Source: a virus
DNA: 40,832 bases
Virus record (IMG/VR): IMGVR_UViG_3300038660_000044
Location: 1-40,832 of that record
Direction: 5' to 3' (one strand)
This document shows positions 15,922 through 22,547 of the stretch, one piece after another. The notes under the pieces are model-generated. The model made no database searches and had not been told where the DNA came from. It worked only from the letters and a program-made list of their open reading frames with translations. Position 1 is the stretch's first letter. The number at the start of each line of letters is the position of its first letter. The position numbers and the translations under genes are program-made.

Positions 15922-17316
15922 TTAATACAATCCTTTGACCGTTGTCGTGGTTGTTTTCGGTTGGCGCTTGTTGGCTAAGAAGTTGAAAGCCTGCGCTGTG
16001 CTGTCTGCGTCGTCATCATGCCCAGTTTCGGGCGGGAAGTTCTCCAACTCAGAAAACCACCTATCATTCCACTTGCCGCGCAAGACAAACACGTTGCCCG
16101 CCTCAGCTTGTGCAGAGAATCCCGAAAACCTTGTTACCTTATCGCCCGTCACAGTGGCAAAGCGGCAATTATAGCCAGTCAACAGCTTGCTGTAGGTCGC
16201 CACTTGCGCCTTACCGGATTGGCCGGGGTCTTGCGGCATATCAATCGCCACGTCTTTTCCGTCTTGATCTGCGGTGCCTTTCACAAGGCGCTCCACGTCC
16301 ATCGGCCCCTTGCGGTCATAGACGTGATCTAGGACGAAGTAACGTCCATCTGGCGTAACGCCCATCTTTGTGCCGCACGTCCAGTCTGGATCATTGCTTT
16401 CAATCTTTGGCGTCCCTGCCAAGTCCCACCCCCGCACAATGCGCAGATCAGATGGGACGGCATCAACTACCTGCGTCCAGTGGCGCTGGAAGTATAGGCC
16501 CGCCGCTGGTCTGATTTTCCAGTTACCGCCTAACAGACGCTCACGCTCAACCGTTGGCAACGCCAGCAATGACGCCATGTAGCTTGGGTCAGCAGCCATC
16601 AGCGCCTTGTTGTCTGTTAGGCTGGCCGAGACGAACGTGACTGACTTTGCCGGGATTGGCTGGGGGTCGCCGTTTTCATCCGGCATTGTGTATTGCGTCA
16701 AGTCATCAGGGCCATTGCCCCATATGATCGTATCGCCAACTCGAATGAACCAACGAAGAACGCCGGACCGCTCAGGAATGGCAAGGCCCGTTTCTTGGTC
16801 AATCCACCATGCGATGAATGATGCAACCCAACTATCTGCGTCGGGGTTGCACGTTGCCCTGATATACGGCTTCACACCACACATCGAACGGTTGCGCGAA
16901 AGCATATACCAGAATTGCGTTTCACTAAAATGCGTCAACTCATCAAAACAGATCAGCGGGATCTGCGAGCCTTGCCAGTTGAACCTCGTCTTGTCGTGTT
17001 CCAGATGTGCAAACGATATGTTAGCGCCGGAAGGAAAGGCCCATGTGGCGTTATGCTCTTTTGGGTCGGCTGCGATGATCGGGTATAGCTTCGCGCTCTC
17101 GTCCCACAAGCCGCCTTCGTTTTTGACCTGCACCATAGAGCGGCGAAAGAATACCGCACCAAAATCTTTGTTTGCAACGTGTCGCAACGGCTCCAGCAGC
17201 AAGGCCCATGTCTTGCCGCCTCCTGCGCTGCCCCCGTAAATCGCTATATCTGCCCCGCTGGCTAAGAACCGCTCTTGCGGCCCCTCCTGCGGCTTAATTG
17301 TCGTTACTGCGGCCAT
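15922..17316 (-). CDS. terL: terminase large subunit
   Basis: This 464-residue packaging motor has an ATPase domain with Walker A 'GGSAGGGKT' (28-36), Walker B 'LICFDE' (121-126) and a coupling motif 'ATCNPD' (154-159). The RNase H-like nuclease domain shows Asp298 in 'VRGWDLAG', Asp359 in 'VAIDMPQDPG', and acidic residues near 434-437 in 'GHDDDADS'. All key residues are present and length is normal. It overlaps terS by 23 bases. Confidence 0.97.
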   Translation of the reverse strand: MAAVTTIKPQEGPQERFLASGADIAIYGGSAGGGKTWALLLEPLRHVANKDFGAVFFRRSMVQVKNEGGLWDESAKLYPIIAADPKEHNATWAFPSGANISFAHLEHDKTRFNWQGSQIPLICFDELTHFSETQFWYMLSRNRSMCGVKPYIRATCNPDADSWVASFIAWWIDQETGLAIPERSGVLRWFIRVGDTIIWGNGPDDLTQYTMPDENGDPQPIPAKSVTFVSASLTDNKALMAADPSYMASLLALPTVERERLLGGNWKIRPAAGLYFQRHWTQVVDAVPSDLRIVRGWDLAGTPKIESNDPDWTCGTKMGVTPDGRYFVLDHVYDRKGPMDVERLVKGTADQDGKDVAIDMPQDPGQSGKAQVATYSKLLTGYNCRFATVTGDKVTRFSGFSAQAEAGNVFVLRGKWNDRWFSELENFPPETGHDDDADSTAQAFNFLANKRQPKTTTTTVKGLY

Positions 17317-17590
17317 TGTCTGGAAGCTGATAGACCGTGACGGGCGGTGACATGCTGCCGTCTGTTGACTTGTGATCCACCGTTGCCAGCTTGGAGTGAA
17401 CGTAAGGCGCGGCCTTGTGCGCTGCGTCTACCCTTTCGGAACGCTCTGCATCTTCATCACGCATCACAGACAGCAGATAATCCAGCGGCGTAAGCCCGCT
17501 TTCAATAACCGCCTCTCGCTGCTCTTGCGTTGCCTTGTTCACAGCGCCGGGCTTGCGGCCCGCGCCATCACGCTTGCCACCTCGTGCCAT
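17294..17590 (-). CDS. terS: terminase small subunit
   Basis: This 98-residue protein begins 'MARGGKRDGAGRKPGAVNK', a basic lead seen in many small terminases, followed by helices that would form the oligomerisation core. It recognises the packaging site and stimulates terL. An AAAGGA ribosome site lies upstream of ATG 17590. It is the first gene of the late operon after a long untranslated leader. Confidence 0.85.
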   Translation of the reverse strand: MARGGKRDGAGRKPGAVNKATQEQREAVIESGLTPLDYLLSVMRDEDAERSERVDAAHKAAPYVHSKLATVDHKSTDGSMSPPVTVYQLPDNGRSNDN

Positions 17591-17976
17591 GCTATGATTT
17601 CCTTTGATTTTTTATCAGCCCCAGCGTTGAAGCTTGCGCGCATTGGTAGCAATGTCGGCTGCGAGGGTTCGCCGTGTGGAGAGGCTGAGAGTGTGGGTTG
17701 AGCGGGCGATGGACTTGAACCAATTCGCGGGGTTACGGCCCGCTACCGACTTGCGCCGCATTTCCACCTTGCCGGGTGCTTTCCGCGCTCATGAAGGCAG
17801 ATTAGCTTTGGCTGTCCTGCGCGGTGGGTGCATCACCCGCCTCGGTCATCCTGCTCTATCTGGCCACATGAAAGCGGCTTAGAATTGCAGTAGCACCCAG
17901 CCGCAAACAAGATGCAGGGGTGCAATCGCCCTAACGCTCGGTCACGCTTGGGGGTCTGCTTCGCAGCATATCGCTA
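17591..17976 (-). promoter_or_regulatory. 386-bp structured, gene-free late leader between nusG-like gene and terS
   Basis: No convincing gene is seen on either strand. The minus strand RNA can form several hairpins: GCACCC/GGGTGC (17893-17898 with 17918-17923), an 8-bp stem around 'CAT' (17823-17841), CTGC/GCAG (17956-17966), and a 7-bp stem AGCGGGC/GCCCGCT (17701-17707 with 17738-17744). It follows a NusG-type gene and precedes the late operon, so it may hold the late promoter, an antitermination RNA site, or the packaging site. I could not define a clear promoter in it. Confidence 0.5.
17701..17744 (-). other. tRNA-like hairpin (3' half resemblance only)
   Basis: The minus strand contains a T-arm-like element 'GGTTCAAGTCC' followed by 'GCCCGCT', and a preceding AGCGGGC that would pair with it as a 7-bp acceptor-like stem. 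An alternative stem GCGGG/CCCGC encloses 'CCGTAAC'. A normal cloverleaf cannot be built: no matching 5' acceptor lies at the right distance, two T-stem pairs are mismatched, U33 is absent and no CCA follows. I treat it as a tRNA-like or relic structure, not a tRNA gene. Confidence 0.3.
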
Positions 17977-18564
17977 TTATTTGCCGTTTGCAAGCCTTTG
18001 AACATCGTCAACATCGGCATCGCCTTGCATGGTTCCCACTGCGGTGACTGCTTTGTACCATACGCGCCCATATTCTGTGCGGGTCACGTCCACGCGGAAC
18101 CCGTCGAACAGCCCACCGCGCAACTCTACCTGCTCGCCTATGTCTGGTGTTTTGGCTGCGATACGTGCTTTTTCTAGTTCGTCCTCGACTTCGGGCAGGT
18201 TGCACATCGCACGAACCACCGCATCATCAAGCTGGACGGGGTGAACGCCATTGCAGAATACGCCTGTGATGATTTTACGATCCTTCATCACGTCCCAATG
18301 AGGCGCATATTCAAACTGAGCGTAGACAATCCGGCTTATCATCGGGACTTGGTATTCGTATTTTTTGCCGTTGTGATGCCTTACCCGATCATCGACGGGA
18401 TACTCGACGGTGACGCCCGCGTTCTTTAGCTGGTTGGCTGTCCTCTTTTCCTTTTGCGGACCGACCACCAGCGCGAACCACACTGGCGACTTTAGCGGCA
18501 TGCCTGTCAGCCCTCGCGCCGATTTGAAGGGCCACGGGTCGCCTATCTTTAGATGGCTGCTCAT
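17977..18564 (-). CDS. NusG-like transcription antitermination protein
   Basis: This 195-residue protein has an N-terminal NGN-like domain: 'SPVWFALVVGPQKEKRTANQL', then 'YPVDDRVRHHNGKKYEYQVP' leading into 'SRIVYAQFEY'. A C-terminal KOW-like element follows: 'PDIGEQVELRGGLFDGFRVDV'. NusG paralogues such as RfaH and LoaP bind RNA polymerase and suppress termination. ATG at 18564 overlaps the upstream gene as ATGA and has an AGGGAAAG site. Position right before the late leader suggests a Q-like role for the head and tail operon, by inference. Confidence 0.8.
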   Translation of the reverse strand: MSSHLKIGDPWPFKSARGLTGMPLKSPVWFALVVGPQKEKRTANQLKNAGVTVEYPVDDRVRHHNGKKYEYQVPMISRIVYAQFEYAPHWDVMKDRKIITGVFCNGVHPVQLDDAVVRAMCNLPEVEDELEKARIAAKTPDIGEQVELRGGLFDGFRVDVTRTEYGRVWYKAVTAVGTMQGDADVDDVQRLANGK

Positions 18565-18725
18565 GTTTCTTTCCCTATGTGCCATTTACTGCAAACCTTG
18601 CACCGATATGTGCCGACATAAACCCCGCGCTTACTTTGCCTGCGTGCGAGTGCGCGGGCTTCGTTGCGTGCCATGGGTTGTTTGCCGTTGCAGTGGGCTG
18701 CGACGACGACCTTAACGAATGTCAT
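18561..18725 (-). CDS. 54-residue Cys/His mini-protein
   Basis: ATG at 18725 overlaps the upstream stop as ATGA, and the stop overlaps the NusG-like start the same way, so the three genes form an unbroken chain. The protein is basic and ends in 'YRCKVCSKWHIGKET', a C-x2-C-x3-H knuckle with an earlier H-C pair near residues 11-12. It may bind zinc and nucleic acid. Function unknown. Confidence 0.75.
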   Translation of the reverse strand: MTFVKVVVAAHCNGKQPMARNEARALARRQSKRGVYVGTYRCKVCSKWHIGKET

Positions 18726-18979
18726 AGTCCGGCCCCAGAACCACGTTTCATCACGTAATCAACGGCCGCCCTATCTACGCCGGTGGCGTGTGACCCTTTG
18801 TTCATCTTTTCGGTCCATCCGCGTCTTTTGCACGAGCTAATGATCGTCTGGTAGTGCAGCCCCGTCTCGTCAGCCAGATCCCTCATTGTGCAATCCCACC
18901 CGACGGATTCAGCCGCGCGCCATATTCGAAAGTCATTTGCGGCCTTGATCGCCTTCATGTTTTCGCCCTGTCCGCTCAT
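18722..18979 (-). CDS. small HTH protein
   Basis: This 85-residue protein starts at ATG 18979, which overlaps the upstream stop as ATGA. The longer frame to 19189 would overlap that gene heavily. The segment 'TMRDLADETGLHYQTIISSC' is a plausible helix-turn-helix, with a Trp-containing lead. It is probably a regulator or replication accessory protein. Family unknown. Confidence 0.7.
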   Translation of the reverse strand: MSGQGENMKAIKAANDFRIWRAAESVGWDCTMRDLADETGLHYQTIISSCKRRGWTEKMNKGSHATGVDRAAVDYVMKRGSGAGL

Positions 18980-19326
18980 ACCATCATCCCCGCTTCTTGC
19001 TCCGCTACGTGCTTTGGATATCCCCTTGCCACCATGGCCGCGATTTTGCGCTGTCGTGCCGCTGCGGCCTTGTGTGCCTTGGCGTGTTCCGGCGACTTGC
19101 GCACTTTGACCTTGGGCGGCTCTGGTTCCGGCGCTTTGGTCCTGCCGCCGGATTTGTGCTTCTTGATGTCCACGCCGTACCGCTTGCACATCCGGTAGAG
19201 TGTGCCGACCTGCATTTGCGATACGCGGGCGAGGTCAGTGCCGTACATGCCGGACGCGATGAGTTCTTGCAGCCATTGCTTGCGGCTGTCGTGCTCGTGC
19301 TGCTTTTGCTCTGCGTAGGTTCTCAC
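18976..19326 (-). CDS. small HTH protein, GTG start
   Basis: The protein has 116 residues if translation starts at GTG 19326, which overlaps the upstream stop as GTGA. The frame itself extends to 19359, but that would overlap the previous gene more. Residues near 25-50 ('YGTDLARVSQMQVGTLYRMC') look like a helix-turn-helix. The C-terminal half is rich in Lys, Pro and Ala. Function unknown. Confidence 0.65.
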   Translation of the reverse strand: MRTYAEQKQHEHDSRKQWLQELIASGMYGTDLARVSQMQVGTLYRMCKRYGVDIKKHKSGGRTKAPEPEPPKVKVRKSPEHAKAHKAAAARQRKIAAMVARGYPKHVAEQEAGMMV

Positions 19327-19691
19327 AGCCCGCCCACCTTTGCGCCCTTGAGGCGCCACAGCGCCCCGCGTGAGTTACGGGACCGCTTTTCGACCATATC
19401 GCGCATCTTGCCTTCCAGCCGATCGCGCACGCCTTGCGGCCATACGTTGCGGCCCAGCTTTTCACCAGCGGCGCGGGCGATTTCGGCTGCTGTCATTTCG
19501 CCGGATAGCACGTTGAGGATGGCGGGGCTTATATCATCAACGATGGTTTTGCCGGGTGGTGGCTTGCGTGGCCCGCGTGGGCGGCGTATCTGGCCTTCCG
19601 CGTAGCACATCAGTTGCATTGCGGCGGCATACTGGCGCTCTGTGTAGCCCTTGCCTTTGTGTGCGGCGACGATTGGTGCATGATGGCTCAT
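19323..19691 (-). CDS. putative winged-helix protein
   Basis: This 122-residue protein starts at ATG 19691 with an ATGA overlap to the methyltransferase stop. The C-terminal part, 'LSGEMTAAEIARAAGEKLG' followed by 'VRDRLEGKMRDMVEKRSR', fits a winged-helix DNA-binding domain. It belongs to a chain of translationally coupled small genes. Its specific role is unknown. Confidence 0.65.
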   Translation of the reverse strand: MSHHAPIVAAHKGKGYTERQYAAAMQLMCYAEGQIRRPRGPRKPPPGKTIVDDISPAILNVLSGEMTAAEIARAAGEKLGRNVWPQGVRDRLEGKMRDMVEKRSRNSRGALWRLKGAKVGGL

Positions 19692-20380
19692 ATGTCCATG
19701 CCTTCCTGTGTTGGGGCTTTGGGAGGTGCAACGAAAAGGTCCGGCTGGTCGTATGCTTTCTGCACGCGGTCGCAGGCGATCTGGAAATAGTCTGGATCTA
19801 GCTCGATTCCGATGCCCTTGCGGCCCAGCTTGGCGCACGCGACTAGCGTTGTGCCGCTGCCCATGAATGGATCTAGGATGGTTTGGGAGGTTTCTGGAAG
19901 GTGGTGGATGCACCACTCAATGACGCCCAGAGGCTTTTGCGTGGGATGCCGTCGCACATCGTCGCCCTTGCGTATCATCCCTTTCCAAAGCCAGTTTATG
20001 CGGCGAACGGCTTTATTGAGATTCGTCCATGCTAATTCACAATCGGCAAAGTCGTTTGTGCCGTTTTGCTTATCCCAGACAAGCCAGCACGTTGTCGGTG
20101 GGAGGTCATAACAATTACCCCCAAAAACGATGGCTTTATCAGCCATGGAAACTGCCATACTCACATGCTCGTCCAGCGTTATTTCGTCCCATTTTTTGTG
20201 AGCGTAAAGGTCGGCTTCCGCCAGTTTGCTACGACTTGCCGACTTCGCGCCACTCTCCCCGATCCCATAAGGCGGGTCAGTCACCACCGCATCCACCTTT
20301 CCCAGCAGCGGCATAATAGACAAGCAATCGCCCAGAATGAGGCGGCAATCGCCTATGCGCTCCTCGCGGATAATGCTCAT
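19688..20380 (-). CDS. DNA N6-adenine/N4-cytosine methyltransferase (beta class)
   Basis: This 230-residue enzyme has catalytic motif IV 'TDPPYGIG' (34-41), a conserved 'HPTQKP' (145-150) and the AdoMet-binding motif I 'DPFMGSGTT' (170-178). The order IV before I is the beta arrangement. It transfers a methyl group from S-adenosylmethionine to adenine N6 or cytosine N4, probably to protect phage DNA from restriction or to time gene expression. No restriction partner is nearby. ATG at 20380 overlaps the HD gene stop as ATGA. Recognition sequence unknown. Confidence 0.92.
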   Translation of the reverse strand: MSIIREERIGDCRLILGDCLSIMPLLGKVDAVVTDPPYGIGESGAKSASRSKLAEADLYAHKKWDEITLDEHVSMAVSMADKAIVFGGNCYDLPPTTCWLVWDKQNGTNDFADCELAWTNLNKAVRRINWLWKGMIRKGDDVRRHPTQKPLGVIEWCIHHLPETSQTILDPFMGSGTTLVACAKLGRKGIGIELDPDYFQIACDRVQKAYDQPDLFVAPPKAPTQEGMDI

Positions 20381-20853
20381 AGCCCAGCCTCCATTTGCGC
20401 CACGGCCCATTCCCGCGCGTTGAACTTGTCGGACATGACGTTAATGCAGGTCCGCGCTTCGTCCCATTCCTGCCCTGTGACGCCGCGCGACATGGCGAAC
20501 ATATACGCGTCCAACTTGTCGCATAGTTGCAGCATCTGTTTCTCCTTGGCGGTAAGCGTCCACGTCAGGCCCATCTCATCCAGAATAACGCGCTCGGCTT
20601 GTGCGTAGGCTTCTGCCAATGCTACAAACCGCGCTTTGGCTGGTGACGGCATATCGCCCAGAACGCGCTCGGCCTCGTCGTGCGATGCGGCTGCGATAAG
20701 TAGATCACTGCCGGATAGCGGGTGGCCCATATGCGCGGCAAGGGACAGACACAGCGTTGTCACGCGGCGCTGGTGCGCGTCGATGGTGTCTCCGGCGTCA
20801 CGCAGGCGTGGGTCGGCGTTTGCGTGCCATCTTCGCGGTGATGTGTCGGTCAT
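20377..20853 (-). CDS. HD-domain phosphohydrolase (YfbR-like nucleotidase)
   Basis: This 158-residue protein has the HD signature: His27, the His58-Asp59 pair in 'ASHDEAERVLGDMPSPAK', and Asp112 in 'CDKLDAY'. The 'HDEAE...GD.PSPAK' string matches the YfbR family of 5'-deoxynucleotidases, which also includes phage dNTP hydrolases. It would dephosphorylate deoxynucleotides in the cytoplasm. An AGGAGATC site precedes ATG 20853. Substrate cannot be told from sequence. Confidence 0.82.
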   Translation of the reverse strand: MTDTSPRRWHANADPRLRDAGDTIDAHQRRVTTLCLSLAAHMGHPLSGSDLLIAAASHDEAERVLGDMPSPAKARFVALAEAYAQAERVILDEMGLTWTLTAKEKQMLQLCDKLDAYMFAMSRGVTGQEWDEARTCINVMSDKFNAREWAVAQMEAGL

Positions 20854-20989
20854 TGTGATCTCCTGTCACTGTCCCGGTTAATAGTCGCGCGGCAAACCGA
20901 TGGGAGGGTCGGTGTTCGGCGTAAGTCGATCAAACATCACCTAGCCGCGCTTGGTTATACTGGCTTTTTTTCACCAATATTGCAACGCT
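20854..20989 (-). other. 136-bp intergenic gap upstream of the HD gene
   Basis: This gap separates the 69-residue HTH gene from the HD gene. It contains a TATAAC box and A/T-rich run (about 20955-20975) that could be part of a promoter, but I found no -35 at normal spacing. No terminator was seen. Confidence 0.3.
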
Positions 20990-21199
20990 TTATTGCCGCT
21001 TGCCCTGCTGTGGGGGCGTCCATGGGATGCAGTTGCGCGAAAGAAAGTTGCTGAGATTGCCCAGCGTCATGCCGAGGCGTTGCGCTGCCTGCGTCTTGGT
21101 GCGGCCCGCGTCACGGTGCCGTGCAACCTCCTCTGCGCGGTAAAGCGCAAAGGAGTCGTGCATTTCGTCCCATGTGGTTTCCTGCTGTGGGAAAATCAT
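20990..21199 (-). CDS. small HTH protein
   Basis: This 69-residue protein starts at ATG 21199, which overlaps the preceding stop as TGATG; a GTG at 21211 is an alternative. 'AGRTKTQAAQRLGMTLGNLS' is a clear helix-turn-helix of the homeodomain-like type. It could be a small regulator. It is coupled to the SSB-like gene. Confidence 0.7.
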   Translation of the reverse strand: MIFPQQETTWDEMHDSFALYRAEEVARHRDAGRTKTQAAQRLGMTLGNLSNFLSRNCIPWTPPQQGKRQ

Positions 21200-21654
21200 C
21201 AGATGCGCCACTCTGCGGCAAAGGGTATGCTGTCCCCGTCCAGATCCCGCGCGCCGCCTGAGCCGCCGCCGTGGTCCGGCGCGTCATAGTTGATGCGCCA
21301 CTCTGCGGCAAAGGGTATGCTGTCCCCGTCCAGATCCCGCGCGCCGCCTGAGCCGCCGCCGTGGTCCGGCGCGTCATAGTTGCCGCCCGATTGCTGAGAA
21401 TTGCTGCCGCCTGAACTTCCACGCTGGTTGTCATTATCGAAAATGGAAACCATCACACGGTCGCCTGACCTGCCGCCGTTGTTGTCCGCAAGAATTTTCT
21501 GCTGCATCAGCACGCCCGCCAAATTAACAGCAGGATCAAGCAACGCATATTCGCCATTGTCGTTGGAAAGAATCACCCCGACTTCAGTGTATCGCCCCTT
21601 TGTCTGGCCGTCTTTCTGGTACTCGCCAGTTTTCACCATCAATCGTTTAACCAT
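21199..21654 (-). CDS. SSB-like protein with duplicated acidic C-terminal tail
   Basis: This 151-residue protein has a compact N-terminal beta-type domain ('RYTEVGVILSNDNGEYALL', about residues 20-40), then a Gly/Ser/Asn/Gln-rich linker, then the segment 'DLDGDSIPFAAEWRI' present twice. Linker plus acidic I-P-F tail resembles bacterial SSB, whose tail docks replication and repair proteins. The fold assignment is tentative. ATG at 21654 has a GGAAGG site. The last 60 residues are encoded by the 90-bp tandem repeat. Confidence 0.6.
   Translation of the reverse strand: MVKRLMVKTGEYQKDGQTKGRYTEVGVILSNDNGEYALLDPAVNLAGVLMQQKILADNNGGRSGDRVMVSIFDNDNQRGSSGGSNSQQSGGNYDAPDHGGGSGGARDLDGDSIPFAAEWRINYDAPDHGGGSGGARDLDGDSIPFAAEWRI
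21202..21381 (-). repeat. perfect 90-bp tandem duplication (two copies)
   Basis: Bases 21202-21291 and 21292-21381 are identical. The unit is 30 codons, in frame, and starts immediately after the stop codon of the SSB-like gene. The lack of any difference means the duplication is recent or kept identical by recombination, or is an assembly artefact. Confidence 0.97.
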
Positions 21655-21655
21655 G

Positions 21656-21919
21656 TTATTTGCCTTCCAAGGCTTGTTCATACATTTCCAGCACGGCTTC
21701 TTCCTCAGCCAGGTCGTCGGCCTCACGCTTCCGGCGTGCGATGACCTTGCGCACAACGGCGGTATCGTACCCACGACCCTTGCACTCGGCATAGACTTCC
21801 TTGGATTGCTCCGCGATGTCTTGCTTTTCGCTCGCCAGCCGTTCCAGCCGCTCCACGAAGGCGCGCAATTCTCCCGCCGTGACCGAATAGCTGGCGTCCT
21901 GTGTCTGTGTGTCGCTCAT
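21656..21919 (-). CDS. GapR-family nucleoid-associated protein (DUF2312)
   Basis: This 87-residue protein matches the DUF2312/GapR pattern along most of its length: 'AGELRAFVERLERL', 'IAEQSKEVYAECKGRGYD', 'VRKVIARRKREADD', 'EAVLEMYEQAL'. GapR is an essential alphaproteobacterial protein that clamps overtwisted, AT-rich DNA ahead of polymerases and stimulates topoisomerases. Phage versions may help replication or transcription of phage DNA. It lies next to the SSB-like and initiator genes. Confidence 0.88.
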   Translation of the reverse strand: MSDTQTQDASYSVTAGELRAFVERLERLASEKQDIAEQSKEVYAECKGRGYDTAVVRKVIARRKREADDLAEEEAVLEMYEQALEGK

Positions 21920-21974
21920 GTGTCTGTCTCCTTTGGTGTGTCGGGTGTGTCAAAAGTGTGGGCCATAGTTTATT

Positions 21975-22547
21975 CTACCATTCATCGCCGTTCGTGGCCG
22001 GGGCGGCTGGCTCCGATGTTGCTTTGCTTGGGAAGTAAGGGGCGACGATAGCGCCGTATTTTGAATACATCGCATCCGCCGCCTTGTGGCCTAGTGTGTC
22101 CAGCCAAGCCTTGACCGATGCGTTGCGGTAAGTGTCCAAATGGCGGTGCGGTAGCTTAGAGGCAAGCTGACCCCAGATTGCGGTTTCAGGAACGGGTTGT
22201 CCCTTCTCCATGCGCCCCTCGATCATATCGGCCTCGCTCTTTGGGTTGAACGTCTCCGCCGCTGCGAATTGCGATTGCTCACGGTTTGGCATTGCCATGA
22301 CAAAAGCCGCCTGTGGTGGCCATGTGTTGCTCTGGTGCGTGTCCATGATGCGGGTCAGGACTGCCGCAACCTTTTCTTCATAGCTTCCATCTGTCGGCAT
22401 CCGGCGCGCGAATGAATCCGATATTTGAATGATTCGGGTGGCGAGCTGCTTTTCATCCAAACCGCGAGGCGGGGAAAACATATCTAGGAAAGTGACTACC
22501 GCAGATCTAGCAGAATCCTTGCGCTGCTGAAAGTTAAGTTGGCTCAT
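21975..22547 (-). CDS. replication-module protein, possibly helicase loader
   Basis: This 190-residue protein overlaps the initiator stop by 4 bases. It is helical, without a Walker motif ('MPTDGSYEEKVAAVLTRIMD', 'DTLGHKAADAMYSKYGAIV'). Its place after an initiator with internal iterons resembles lambda O-P, where P loads the host helicase. That role is inferred from order only; the family is not recognised. Confidence 0.6.
   Translation of the reverse strand: MSQLNFQQRKDSARSAVVTFLDMFSPPRGLDEKQLATRIIQISDSFARRMPTDGSYEEKVAAVLTRIMDTHQSNTWPPQAAFVMAMPNREQSQFAAAETFNPKSEADMIEGRMEKGQPVPETAIWGQLASKLPHRHLDTYRNASVKAWLDTLGHKAADAMYSKYGAIVAPYFPSKATSEPAAPATNGDEW

Noticed and set aside
17680-17800. Possible tRNA-Tyr (loop CCGTAAC)
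   Set aside because: U33 is absent, the T-stem has mismatches, the 5' acceptor strand is missing and bacterial tRNA-Tyr has a long variable arm not present here.
18976-19189. N-terminal extension of the 85-residue HTH protein
   Set aside because: It would overlap most of the neighbouring gene, while ATG 18979 shows the ATGA coupling used by all neighbours.
20954-20975. Promoter upstream of the HD gene from the TATAAC box
   Set aside because: Candidate -35 boxes are 12 or 20 bases away, outside normal spacing, so I do not call it.
21202-21381. Tandem 90-bp units as a CRISPR array or origin iterons
   Set aside because: There are only two identical adjacent copies without spacers, and they are in-frame coding sequence.
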